From positions 32,673,406 through 32,737,405 of the forward strand of contig NC_023756.2 of assembly GCF_000499845.2 (NCBI RefSeq): DNA of 64,000 nucleotides, given 5' to 3'. Origin of the DNA: Phaseolus vulgaris. Lineage: Eukaryota > Streptophyta > Magnoliopsida > Fabales > Fabaceae. Position numbers and translations under genes: made by a program. Numbering within the stretch: position 1 is the stretch's first letter; every line of letters begins with the position of its first letter. Positions 12,359 through 23,275 of this stretch are shown here, piece by piece. The notes under the pieces were generated by a model. It was not told the origin of the DNA and ran no database searches. It worked only from the letters and a program-made list of their open reading frames with translations.

Positions 12359-12479
12359 GTCTTCGTCCGTGACGACACAAGGTTTAGGATTTACTCACTC
12401 AATGCCAACTCAATGACAAGGTACGTTCGTGACGAGGTTGAGTCTTAATTATCACAATTTAAAAACTTAATTAATCACA

Positions 12480-12826
12480 ATTTAATTATCACAATTTAAA
12501 AACTTAGCCTATATGTTATTTAATCACTTTAAAAAATTTATCTAAAATATTAGTTAAACACCACATTTTAACAAATGTTGCCTAAAATACTATTTAACAT
12601 ATCTACAATTTTAAAAACATTCTTTAAAGTACTCACACTTTGGTCCACATTTTATAAAATGTTGCTTAAAATAAATAGGCAACGCTTTTCCTAAATACTT
12701 TGAGACAAAGGTAAATAAATCTTACTAAGTGGGCAACAATAAAAAGTGTTGCTTATACTCACTTTAGGCAACACTTTTCTACTCGTTGACATGTCAGCGT
12801 TGCCTAAAGTAAAAAATGGTGTAGTG
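12480..12826 (-). repeat. CACTA terminal and subterminal repeat region
   Basis: The last bases read GGTGTAGTG on the plus strand (CACTACACC inverted). Inside are at least six copies of GGCAAC or its complement GTTGCC/GTTGCT within about 280 bp, as expected for transposase-binding subterminal motifs of En/Spm elements. The ORF starting at 12746 begins in this region and only becomes gag coding at about 12830. Confidence 0.75.
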
Positions 12827-12829
12827 AAT

Positions 12830-13468
12830 CATTTCAAAAACTCTTTTAATGATGGCTATTACCGATCTTCTTGGAAAAACAAAAGCAAAACTTCTTCCAA
12901 AAATTTCCCTTCAAATGTTCAGAAAGATTCCACTTACAACCTTAAACATTCTAATCTCTCCACTTTAACACCTAAGTCACCTACCAAAACCTTAAGTAGA
13001 AAGTGTTTTAAATGTTTAGGTTTTGGGCACATTGCATCTAGTTGTCCTTCAAAAAGAAACATGATGGTTAAAGAAAGGGTTGTCATGAGTGACCATAGCT
13101 CCCAAAGATCTAGGTCCCCTAGCCATTCTAGATCCCCAAGTGAGGAAGAAAGTGAGAGTCCATGTGAAAGAGACTTATTACTAGTGAGGCGCAGGCTATG
13201 TCAAGTTTTAAAACCTTTTGAGGAAAGTCAAAGGGAAAACATTTTCCACACTAGGTGCCTCATTAATGATAAGTTATGCTCATTAATTGTGGATGGGGGG
13301 AGTTGTGCAAATGTGGAAAGCACAAAAGTGGTAGACAAACTTGGGTTACCTACCATCTCTCATGCAAAGCCCTATAAACTTCAATGGCTAAGTGAAGAGG
13401 GGTAGATCATCGTAAATAAGCAAGTCCTCATAGCCTTTTCTATTGGTAAATACAAGGATGAGGTCTTG
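12830..13468 (+). pseudogene. CRM-like gag C-terminal part and protease start
   Basis: After the CACTA end, gag resumes at a S-F-N-D-G-Y-Y motif. It carries a complete CCHC knuckle CFKCLGFGHIASSC (about 13008-13050), a Ser/Arg-rich linker, then the protease start [10 protein letters not shown] (about 13285-13315) and the GKYKDEVL strand just before 13468. One stop lies at 13405. Cut at 13468 by a solo LTR and continued at 14323. Compared with the near-intact copy (47003-51664) the N-terminal half of gag is missing. Confidence 0.85.
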
Positions 13469-14322
13469 TGATACAAAGCCACAGATGACTAAGGACACAA
13501 CAAGAACTTCCCAAAAGGGTCACTCATCTCAGTATACAAAGTCGTGCCCCACCAAACCTCGAGAAAGCATCAACAGAAGAATAAGCTATACACTAGAGCA
13601 CCTAAAGTTCTTCCTGCTAGTCTTCTTAAATGTTTAGAATATTTTGTAAATAAGTTAGGCTCACTTGAGGGGTCCAAATAGTAGAATAAGCAAGAGTAGG
13701 TCCATATAGCATAAATAGGAGGTGAAGTTATAAAATTGGGCCATGAGAAGTACATTAGGGAAGGAAGGAAACCCTAGGTTCTAGAATGTGTAGGAAATGG
13801 CGTCATTGACCTAAAGTCCAACCCTAGGCCGCCCCCTTGCATAGACCATCCTACCCCTCTCCCTTCTTATTCTCTAAGGCTCCTCATTCTATAAATAGGA
13901 GGTCTCACCCTTTGTAATGACAAGTTGAAATTATAGTAAAGAAATTATGCACAATTTTTGTGTGAGTTGTGAGTGAGTGAGTCTCCTCCAAAATTGGTCT
14001 TATCTTGTGAGATATGATGCTCTCAAGTGGTGACCTCATTTCACTCATCTTGGTGATTCCACCTCATCAAGTGGCGTGATACATCTTTGCTTCACCATCC
14101 ATAAGTTCTTTTTTCATCATCTCTTCCATTAATCCATTCCTTTTCATGTTTGTATCTTCCTTGTCTTTTAATTGTTTCCTTATGTCTATTCGGCTTTGCT
14201 CTTCTTGTTCTTGCTTCCTTATGTGATTTTGCCCTTTATCTTGTCACCTCTATTTGTCTAAAATCCAAATCTAACTAAAGTGTCACCATAAAAATGATCA
14301 ATCATAAAATCAACTCACATCA
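13469..14322 (+). mobile_element. Solo LTR of CRM-like family, TSD TCTTG
   Basis: An 854-bp block from TGATACAAAGCC to AACTCACATCA has perfect TCTTG duplications (13464-13468, 14323-14327) and splits the protease between DEVL and CD. It carries a TATA box TATAAATA at 13890-13897 and the TCAAGTGG/AGTGGCGTGAT blocks shared by this LTR family. Same orientation as its host. Confidence 0.95.
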
Positions 14323-17264
14323 TCTTGTGTGATATTGTCCCTATGGAAACTACTCATATTCTTTTAGGTAGGTAATGGCAGTATGATAGGAAAACCTTCC
14401 ATGATGGCCTTACAAACAAAATCTCTTTTACCTTCCATGGGCATAAGGTCACACTAAAATCTCTCTCACCAAAAGAAGTCCATGAGGACCAATTTAAAAT
14501 GAAAGAAAAGAGAGAAAAAGAAAAGTATAAAAAGAATTCTAAAAGAAGCCTTCTCATTTCATCACAAGAGGTTAAAAAGGTAATGCTTTCACAAAAGTCT
14601 ATTTTCATAGCTTTTCCAACGAAAACCTTTAGGAGTGAGTCGGTGGTAGATAGTCCTAAGTGCTTGGAAAATTTGGTAAAAGAGTTTGAAGATGTGTTTC
14701 AACATCCCCCTAAAGGACTACCTCCTTTAAGGGGAATTGAGCACCAAATAGACTTCATACCCGGGGCTTCTTTACCAAATAGGCAAGCATATAGGACCAA
14801 TCCAATCGAGGCCAAAGATATTCAATAACAAGTGGAGGATTTAATATCTAAGGGGTGAGTGCAAGATAGCATGAGTCCTTGTGCTATGCTTGTGATTTTT
14901 GTCCTTAAAAAGGATGGGAATTGGAGGATGTGTACGGATTATCGCGCTATAAACAACATAACCATTAAGTATAGGCATCACATTTCTAGATTAGATGACT
15001 TGTTGGATGAGTTACATGGGTCTCAAATATTTACCAAAATTGATCTTAAGAGTGGGTATAACTAAATCCGAATTAAACTAGGAGATGAATGGAAAACCAT
15101 CTTTAAGACCAAGTTTGGATTATATGAGTGGTTAGTCATGCCCTTTGGCTTGACTAATGCTCCAAGCACCTTCATGCGACTTATGCACCATGTTTTAAGG
15201 CCTTTCATTGGAAAATTTGTAGTGGTCTATTTTGATGACATTCTTATCTATAACTTGTTTTTAGAGGACCATAAGTTGCATGTTAGGCTAGTGTTGGAAA
15301 CCCTTAGGAAGGAAAGATTGTATGTTAATCCAACTAAATGTGTGTTTGCAATAGATCATATAGACTTCCTAGGGTTCGTTATGAGTTCTAAAGGGGTGCA
15401 TGTGGATGAGGAAAAGGTTGCAACAATTAGACATTAGCCCAGACCCACCAATGTTAGTGAGGTATGAAGTTTTCATGGAATTGCTAGTTTCTATAGGAGG
15501 TTTGTGAAAGACTTTAGTACCATTGTCGCACCTCTCAATGCCATAGTAAAAAAGGATGTGGTGTTTAAATGGGCCAAGAACAAGTTAAAGCTTTGGAAAC
15601 TTTGAATGATAAATTGACTAAGGCACCCATTTTAGCGCTCCTTGTCTTTACTAAGACATTTGAAATAGAATGTGATGCCTCAAACTTAGGCATTGGGGTT
15701 GTCCTCCTTCAAGAGGGTCATCCCATAGCTTATTTTAGTTAGAAACTCAAGGGGAGTCATCTCAATTACTCTACCTATGACAAGGATCTTTATGCTCTTG
15801 TGAGAGCCTTGCAAAATTGGCAACACTACCTTTTTCCAAAGGAATTTGTGATCCATAGTGATCATGAGTCCCTTAGGTATTTGAAAGGCCAAAGCAAGCT
15901 CAACAAGAGACATGCCAAATGGGTAGAGTTCATTGAGCAATTTCCTTATGTGATCAAACATAAGCAAGGTAAAGCTAATGTGATTGTCGATGCTCTTTCA
16001 AGAAGACATACCCTTTCGGATTTGATCACATAAAGAAAATCTATAAGGATGACCTTGATTTCTCTCACATCTATCAATAGTGCTCAAAGGGAGGACACAA
16101 AAACTTTTTTATACATGATGGTTTTCTCTTTAAAGGGAAAAGACTTTATGTTCCCCAAGGGTCTTTGAGGCAATCTCTTGTTAAAGAGGCACATGAGGGT
16201 GGTCTTTTGGGACACTTTGGAGTAGCTAAGACATTAGACACATTGCATGAGCATTTCTTTTGGCCCCGCAAGTGCAAATTCATACATAGCTTGTGACAAG
16301 TGCATAGCATGTAGGAAGGCTAATTCTAAAGTACAACCTCATGGTTTATATACCCCTCTCCCCATCCTGAACATGCCTTGGGTAGACATTTCCATGCATT
16401 TCATTCTAGGTATTCCCAAGACATCAAAGGGTATGGATTCTATCTTTGTGGTAGTCGACCGGTTTTCTAAAATGGCTCACTTCATTCCATGCCACAAAGT
16501 TGATGATGCTTGTTTTATTGCAAATATCTTCTTCAAGGAAGTAGTTAGATTGCATAAGCTTCCCAGAAGTATTGTATCGGACAGAGATTCTAAGTTCTTA
16601 ACTCACTTCTTGAGGACCTTGTGGGAAAACTTGGATTTAAATTCTTGGTATCTACTACTTGTCATCCCCAAACTGATGGTCAGACAGAAGTGGTTAATAG
16701 GACTTTGGGTCAAATGTTGAGGTGCCTTATTTCTGGGAACCCAAGGGTGTGGGAAAACTTGATACCTCATATTGAGTTTGCCTATAATAGAGTAGTAAAT
16801 TCTACTACTTCCCACACTCCTTTTGAGGTTGTGTATGGGTTCAATCCCCTGACACCCCTTAACCTCCTTCCTATTCCCATACTTGATGAGGTGTTGTGCA
16901 AAGATCGTTTTCAAAAAGCTTCCTTTATTAAAGACTTACACCACCACATCAAGCTTCAAATTGAAAGGAAGGTAGGCAAGTATGTCAAGCATGCCAACAA
17001 GGGGCGCAAGGCATTGATCTTTGAATCTGGGGATTGGGTTTGGCTTCACTTGAGGAAGGATTGTTTCCCTACTCAAAGGAAGTCCAAACTTCTACCTCGT
17101 GGTGATGGCCCCTTACAGGTCATTAAGAGGATCAATGATAATGCATATGAGTTGGGTTCACCTGATACATATTTATGTAGTAATTATTTCAATATCACTG
17201 ATCTGACTCCTTTCTCTACAGGTCTTCCAAATTCGTGAACGAATTCCCTCCCACCTGGAGAGCA
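14323..17264 (+). pseudogene. CRM-like protease end, RT, RNase H and integrase, decayed
   Basis: The protease ends with T-H-I-L-L-G-R near 14370. The linker has [12 protein letters not shown] at about 14710-14750. RT motifs include [12 protein letters not shown] and the catalytic Y-F-D-D-I-L-I-Y at about 15229-15252. RNase H lies around 15660-16015. Integrase has a damaged zinc finger near 16190-16320 and the catalytic stretch [10 protein letters not shown] (about 16450). A second catalytic block, V-S-D-R-D, lies near 16575 and [10 protein letters not shown] near 16665-16695. At least eight stops or frameshifts break it. Ends with the PPT-like CACCTGGAGAGCA before the 3' LTR. Confidence 0.85.
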
Positions 17265-17914
17265 TGATGAGGACCTAGGAGGGAGTGCACCTATGGACTA
17301 GGCTCAACCTCTGAGAAGGAAGACTAGGAGCATGCCTCAAGACATAGGGTCAGGCCAAGATTCTCCAACCACTACCTCAACATCTAGTTTGCCCCAGAGG
17401 ATCACGAGGAACAGAGAAAGGCTTTGGGTGCTGAGCATTAGTGGGTTTCATTATTGTTAATTTCAATAGCATAGAATATGTTATAAATAATTTGGACTCA
17501 CTTTAAGGGTCCAAATAGTAAAGATAAGCTAGAATAAGACGTCTTTAGCATAATAAGGGGTGTAGGTATCATTTTAGCTTGTTCTTAGCCCTTTAGGAAT
17601 GAAATTTGACCTAGTTTCTAGAAGGACAAGCCTAGGATGCGGGTTTGACTAAGTCAAACCCTAAGGCTGCCCATTTTTTCCTTTCCATTAATGTTTCATA
17701 GTTTTCTTCTTTGTTTCGACAATTGCATACATGTAACCATACAATGTCTTTTTATCTTTGCCTTTGTGAAATGCACCTTCACACCCACTTAACCACTTGA
17801 TTAAGTTAGTGTCCAGTGGGAATTTTCCTAAGGTCATCACCATTAACTCCTAAAATCTCAATCTTAAAGTAAAGTGTCACCTAAATGAAAACATCTAAAA
17901 ATCAACTCACATCA
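17265..17914 (+). repeat. 3' LTR of the decayed CRM-like element
   Basis: From TGATGAGGACC to AACTCACATCA, 650 bp. It is shorter than the 854-bp solo copy because a segment containing the TATA region is missing at about 17685. Its first 200 bp would continue the pol frame as a tail with K-T-R-S and R-I-T-R motifs, as in the near-intact element. Confidence 0.85.
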
Positions 17915-19125
17915 CAATGTTTCCTAGAAAGTGCAGAATGTGGAGAAAATGAAGAAAAAACTACGAAACAACAAAGTGCGAGATGTGTTCTTATTAGTAA
18001 AGACCTATACCAAAGAGGATATATTGGACCTTTATTAAAATGTATTCCAAAAGATCAGGCCGAGTATATCCTGAAGGAGATTCATGAGGGAATTTGTGGG
18101 AGTCACTCTGGAGTTTGAACGATGGCCACTAAAGTACTCAAAGTTGGGTATTACTAGTCGACCGTCCAGAGTGATTACGTTGAGTATGTCAGAAAAGGAT
18201 TGAAATGGCAAGAGAACGCACTATCCCATCTATAACCCAAGAACCTACATTATGTTCTATCTCCATGGCCATTTGCAATGTGGGGAATGGATATCATTGG
18301 GTCTTTTAGTCTAGGTAAGGGGCAATGTAAGTTTCTCCTTGTAGGAGTTGACTACTTTACTAAGTGGATAAAAGCTGAACCATTTGTGGGAATTACAGTA
18401 AGAATCGTACAAAACTTCTTATGGAAGAATATCATATGTCGTTTTAGAATTCCACATGTTATCATCACAAACAACAGTCGACAATTCATCGACCAAGGGT
18501 TAACTGATTTTATTATGGAATGGGTATCAAACATATCACCAGTTCCGTAGAGCATCCTCATACTAATGGGTAAGTTGAGGCAGCAAACAAGGTTATTTTA
18601 ACAAATTAAAAAAGAGACTCAGCACAAGAAAAGGAAAATGGACCAAAGAGCTAATTGAAGTCTTATGGTTGTATCATTGCACCCCGTAAACAAATACCCA
18701 AGAAACTCCTTATAGCTTAACATATGACACTGAAGCAATGATTCCATTAGAATTGGACAAACCTTCTTTGAAAAGAAAAATGTTTGATGTCAATTTTAAT
18801 CAAGAAAGCCTAGCGATTGGTATGGACTTGATCAATGAATATAGAGACAGAAGTAGAATCAAAGAGGAAGTGTGCAAGATTCTGGAGACCAAAAGGTATA
18901 ACTCTGAGGTAAAACCCAAAAATTTCTAGAGGGGAGATCTAATATGGATGATGAGGAGTGAAGCTAGGAAGAATGATGGAAATTTTTCAAGCAGTTGGGA
19001 ATGACTTTTTCGAAATAAGAACATAGCATCTGGAGGAGCTTATTACTTAAAATTTCTTTCGGAAAAAGTTGTACTGAGGACGTGGAATGTCACTCACCTC
19101 AAATTTTATTACATCTAATAAATGA
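17915..19125 (+). pseudogene. Tat-type integrase remnant
   Basis: Reads on from the RNase H linker at 4213. The H2C2 finger region has L-Y-Q-R-G-Y and E-I-H-E-G-I-C-G-S-H-S-G-V (about 18070-18117). The catalytic core begins WGMDIIGSFSLGKGQCKFLL at about 18281-18340, with D-Y-F-T-K-W and later N-N-S-R-Q-F (second acidic residue lost: N for D). H-P-H-T-N-G lies near 18551. The C-terminal part (18738-19125) has N-E-Y-R-D-R-S and V-K-P-K-N-F. Stops separate the parts. The retained order and wording match Tat-lineage integrases. Confidence 0.85.
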
Positions 19126-19840
19126 TGAAATGTACACTCTTTCCTTGCTTAGTTGTTTTATCCCTAAGGAAGATTTTCAACGGAGAAGGTTTTAACGAGA
19201 CACTTAATTATAAATTTCTTATTGTTCTACAGTTATGAAGAATTACACACTCCACCTTTCGACCGAGGAAACTCTTTCTTAAAAATTAGCAATCCCTCCC
19301 GAACACACACATAAGGCACTCCAAAGGCATGATTAAGGAGGTTTTACCCAAAAACAGTAATCCCTTCCGATGCTAAAAAAATCGCCACACTTTAGCTAAG
19401 GAAGCTTTGCCCCAACGTGGCAAATCCTCCCGAATAGTGATTAACCATTTAGTTAACCTGGGTAAGGAAGCTTGGTCTAAAACGACAATCCCTTGAAAAC
19501 TTAACAACAAGAGTGAGGTAATCCGATTACTATACACGGTTGGTCAGATCAACAAAGAGACGCACAGTTAGAATTCAAAGAAAAATCGCGCAATTGGAAA
19601 TCAACTTATTAAACAAAAGCATAAACTAAAACGTATGATCACAATTCACTTTGTCAAGAAGACAGTTTGATTGCAAAATCAAAATGCGTAAAGGAAAAAT
19701 AGGCTAATAATCGATCGGAAGACAATTCCATAAAACTAAGTGTATTTATTCCAAAAAGTGGAACCTACACCCCGGGTCCAAGGGTTACAAAAGGAAATAA
19801 AAAACAACAAAGCAAAGATAAAAAGGGTCGAACACCTCTT
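19126..19840. other. 3' non-coding region of the Tat-like element
   Basis: No sense coding is seen. Repeated AAGGAAG/GGAGG and CCTCCCGAA-type phrases (for example 19290-19440) look like the decayed segment between integrase and the antisense ORF typical of Tat elements. No LTR boundary was found. Confidence 0.45.
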
Positions 19841-20605
19841 CAACTTGTTCCTCCTCATCTTCGTCCCCATTGGCATCGTCTAGCGATACTAGCTTCCTGT
19901 TGACGACATCCTTTAAGTTGTCACAACGGTCGTCCTCGACTAGGGTACCATGGAAAAAGGCCACCTACAGAATGCCTTGGTTCAAGCCTTCTTTGCTTAT
20001 GTGAAGAAGAAAAGACTAATCAAGAGCCAATTCTTCTTCTACTGCTTTATTCCCAGTAGTCAATTCTTCTTGAGCGTAAGTCATCTCAGTATGACTCTAC
20101 TCAAGATCCTTCACTTTTATTTGCAGGGCGACATTTTAGGACCGCATGTTGTCAAGTTCAATCTTTACTCAACAAGATTCTTCTTCCAAGGTACCCATGA
20201 CCTCTAGAGTTTCCTTCAGAGAGTTAGCCGACTTAGATAGCTCCACCTCTAGGTTTACAGTGGCGGGCAAAATTCTTTTGGACTTCAGTCCTGATCACTC
20301 AGGATATCACTAGAGATCAACTCATCATCTCAACGAAAACTGACACCATGTCCTCGATAAGCACCGAGACAATGGCCTCTTCCTTAGCGGGGGTTAGTGC
20401 AACTTGCACACCCCGAGTGATCTAGAGGTTTCCCCAATGAAGAAGTACCCGAGCCGGTACTTGGTGAGGACTGAGGGGCAGATTGGCAAGGATATTGTTC
20501 GTTCCTTCCCCTTTTCTTATGCTTCCTAGGGCGCCCCTCTATGTTGGATGGAGGCACCAAGTCTATGATGGGAGAGGTCAACGCTCCACCAACAAGCTCC
20601 AATGT
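19840..20605 (-). pseudogene. Antisense ORF remnant of the Tat-like element (coiled-coil)
   Basis: Minus-strand frames give a basic Pro/Ser-rich start (about 20600-20400, with K-H-K-K-R-G-R). A heptad-like Leu/Glu-rich middle follows (about 20260-20040; LSKSANSLKETLEVM, LEEESC) and an acidic end (about 19900-19850). Several stops occur. An antisense ORF downstream of integrase is known in Tat/Ogre-type elements; its function is unknown. The N-terminal edge is joined at about 20605 to copia gag sequence, so the start is lost. Confidence 0.55.
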
Positions 20606-21446
20606 GCCTTTTTGTTGACCGGTCGTTTGCCAAACGACCACCACGATCACGACCTTGTCCATGCCAGTTTTGTTGGTTCATTTATTCCCTCTCTTCATTG
20701 TTGTTTCCATGCCCACGGCCTCCGTTGTGATCAAAACCACGACTTCTACGTCCATGTCCTCTTCCTCAATTATGTTGCATGTACATCACCTTGTCTTCTT
20801 TGATGGTCATCTTTGTTTGTAAGGCTTCCTCCAAGACTTCTTGTTTCTTTTTCTTCTTTCGTTGTTCATGTGCTTCAAGAGAACCTGCGAGATCATCAAT
20901 GTTCATCTCTTCCACGTTTCTTGACTCCTCGATTGCACATACAACATTTTCAAAGTCATCGGTCAATGACCGAACCCTTGCATCCGTGAGAGTTTCTCCA
21001 TTGCGTTTAAGTTGATTGGCTACTGTTTGCACACGAGTGATGTAACTAGATACATCTTCTGAATTCTTCATCTTCATGGCGTCTAACTCTCCTCGTAGAG
21101 TTTGAAGACGCATTTGTTTAACTGGGACTGCACCCTTGAACACCTTTTCCAAGATGTCCCATGCTTCCTTTGAAGTGGATGCACCAGCAATCTTCTCAAA
21201 GATTCCCTCATCAACAGTTCGATACAACATGTACAAAGTTGTCTTATCTTTTGATAGTTTCTCTTTCAACACTTTGTTTTGGGCCGCCAAGTAACCAATG
21301 GTATTTTTTGGTTCTTCAAAACCTTCTTGAACCACCTCCCAAAAATCTTGGGATCCCAAAAGAGCTTTCATTTTGATGCTCCAATTGTCATAGTTGGCCA
21401 TCTTTGTTAATTGAGGCAGAGACAGATTATTGGTTATACTGGTCAT
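20606..21446 (-). pseudogene. Ty1/copia gag, truncated before the zinc knuckle
   Basis: A minus-strand frame open from 21506. The likely start is the Met at 21446, since the preceding residues translate the primer-binding site and LTR end. It reads N-L-S-L-P-Q-L-T-K, then N-Y-D-N-W-S-I-K-M-K-A-L-L-G-S-Q-D (residues about 17-34), the copia gag N-terminal signature. The helical UBN2-type core follows to about residue 200 and then K/R-rich sequence. A frameshift near 20766 leads into a G-R-G-H-G-R-R repeat. The CCHC knuckle and all pol are missing; the frame switches to Tat antisense coding near 20605. Confidence 0.85.
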
Positions 21447-21448
21447 AA

Positions 21449-21460
21449 CTCTGATACCAA
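21449..21460 (-). promoter_or_regulatory. Primer-binding site of the copia element
   Basis: On the minus strand TTGGTATCAGAG, complementary to the 3' end of initiator tRNA-Met, sits two bases inside the LTR end TTCACA and just upstream of the gag ATG. Confidence 0.8.
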
Positions 21461-21462
21461 TT

Positions 21463-22021
21463 TGTGAACAGAGAATATAACTTTTTATTTCACTGCTCCT
21501 TTTCAAATAAGAATATTGTCTTTGTAAATAGTCTTACAATAGACTTTTCAAGTTCTACATTCTCTCTCATCAAAACTATACTATAAATTACATTTAAAAT
21601 CACAATATAAATGACATTCAAAATTATGATTAAAGCTAATAATTATTGACCAATCAAATTTCTAAATAAAATTGATGACGACTTTGAGTTTAATGCAAAC
21701 AATAGCTTTCAAGACTGACAAAGACCAAAGTAGAGTTAGGAGGTTCAGGCAAAAGTGGTGATCAAAGAGAGAGAAACAAGAAGTGTGGTTATGAGTTGGA
21801 AAGGAAGGAACGGATAGTGTTCCAATTCAGAATATTTGAATTGGAAAGTGTATGATTATGCAAAAGATGGTGTGGAGGTATGTATAGAAGTGATGGGAGA
21901 GTGAGGATGGTATGAGAATTCAGATTTTCTTTGGCTATTGAGTAATGGGACGGAAGAAATTCACGTGATGCAATGAGCTCCAATAAGGGTAGAATACTGA
22001 TATGCCACCAAGTTGATAACA
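21463..22021 (-). repeat. 5' LTR of the copia element (right edge tentative)
   Basis: Plus-strand start TGTGAACAG is fixed by the adjacent primer-binding site. The right edge is placed at ...TTGATAACA because this gives TG...CA ends with similar termini. No second LTR exists here to test it. The minus-strand ORF at 21789-22022 lies within it and is not considered a gene. Confidence 0.5.
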
Positions 22022-23270
22022 CTACCAGAATATAATGGTTTAGGCATTATGGCGTTTTTTTTTTTCCTGTAAAAATCAATTAATTTCTGTTCAGGGTAGA
22101 AGTCTAATTAAAAAATTGGGGACTGGCACAAATTTGTTGTTGTGTTTGTGCTAAATGAGCAATAGAGTTTGCTTGTCTCCTAACACAGTTTAAGCATTTT
22201 GGTAAGGAAAATAATATTTGTACAAAATTCATCTTTGCTTAAAAAATGCAGAGAAAGAATTCACCGTCTCTGTATGCTATATTTTCCGAGTTTTTACTTG
22301 TTTCTGCCGTGAGATTTATGCCTTTGGCTGTGTGATTATTATTCCATATCTTAAAAAAATAGATTTCTAGAAAATTATTAAGTTTATTTTAAATGACATC
22401 ACCCAAATAAAAAGATGATACGCCTAAAGACAGTATACATTCACCACTACCCTAACCTTGAAGCAAATCAAAGTTTCAGCTTAGATTACATGTCCATTAA
22501 CATTTAAGTTTAGCACGTCAACAACATCATTCCGTAGCATTGCATGAATTGTTCCAAAGGCTTTGCATGAACAAAATGACTGAAAATATTGAATATGTTA
22601 ACTTCTGTAATATATTCTTTCCCAAATTGTGGAATGTAACTGTTAGTATGAGAAGAGTTAGCAGCCTGTTAGGTTCAGATATAATCTGCTATGGAACAAC
22701 ATAGTGTAACTCTTGTAAAGGTCTCGTGATGTTCCAAAAAGAGTCACTCTATTGTGCATTCTAAAAAAACCAAAGACATGTTCATTTGTTAAGCAGTTTT
22801 CAGGACATTCAATTTAGAATGTTGAAAATTTTAAATACCTTCCCTACAAGTTCATTTTAACAATTGAATGTCGTTTGCCAAAAAAACCAACCTAAACCAG
22901 AGCACTACTTTTAACTTTGAAATGACGGTAGAATATATGAAGTTAGCATTATATGCGTCTTGGAGAATACTATAGTTCTAATTTTGAAAAGATGATAGAA
23001 TATACATAATTAGAATTATATGCGTGTGGGAGGAACGTATACGTACGTAACAAAGTTTTTGTCAATAAAACAAGTGAAGTTGATATTTGGATTTCAGTTA
23101 GAGTTAAAAAATATTTTTATTTTCAAAGTGAGTTTGGATTGTGGAGATGTGTTTTGGAGATCGGAATGCAGTTTCTTAATTTTTAATATTACTGTAAAAA
23201 TCTTATTTTTGTGGAGAATTATAGAATTTGAGTGCATTAATTGTTATTTTCACTAATTGTTTGCTTTCTT
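22022..23270. other. AT-rich stretch without recognised gene
   Basis: No domain or terminal repeat was recognised. The last 100 bp before 23270 may be leader of the following CRM-like element. The sequence CACTACCAGAA at 22019 resembles a CACTA end but overlaps the LTR edge. Confidence 0.4.
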
Positions 23271-23275
23271 TCAGC

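Larger units (their letters stand above)
4734..12826 (-). mobile_element. CACTA (En/Spm-like) transposon, one end lost
   Basis: The right edge at 12826 is a CACTA terminus. On the minus strand it reads CACTACACCATTTTTTAC and is followed by repeated subterminal GGCAAC/GTTGCC motifs (about 12550-12810). TNP2-type transposase coding lies on the minus strand at 8590-8441 and 5556-4734. The other terminus and the transposase C-terminal part are missing at the 4733/4734 junction, implying a deletion after insertion into gag of the CRM-like element. Between 8600 and 11930 no coding was recognised. Confidence 0.7.
4214..17914 (+). mobile_element. Decayed CRM-like Ty3/gypsy element with nested insertions, TSD CAACG/CAATG
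   Basis: A 5' LTR part starts TGATGAGGACC at 4214 and a related 3' LTR starts with the same bases at 17265 and ends CACATCA at 17914. The flanks are CAACG (4209-4213) and CAATG (17915-17919), a 4/5 match differing by a C-to-T change at a CG. The host Tat reading frame continues across the whole block. Internal gag-pol is readable from 12830 to 17260 with many stops. The 5' leader, the first half of gag and the rest of the 5' LTR are absent, replaced at 4734 by a CACTA transposon. Confidence 0.8.
701..20605 (+). mobile_element. Decayed Tat-lineage Ty3/gypsy element, interrupted by nested insertions
   Basis: Protease, reverse transcriptase, plant-type RNase H, integrase and an antisense coding remnant occur in the order known for Tat-lineage elements. 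They are spread over 701-2927, 4001-4213 and 17915-20605. Reading continues exactly across two inserted blocks (2928-4000 and 4214-17914), each with matching target-site duplications. The element has many stops and frameshifts and no LTR was recognised on either side, so it is an old relic. The lineage call rests on the extra RNase H motifs, the integrase wording and the antisense ORF. Confidence 0.75.

Noticed and set aside
22019..22030. CACTACCAGAA as a possible CACTA terminus
   Set aside because: It overlaps the probable copia LTR edge and no subterminal repeats or partner end were seen.
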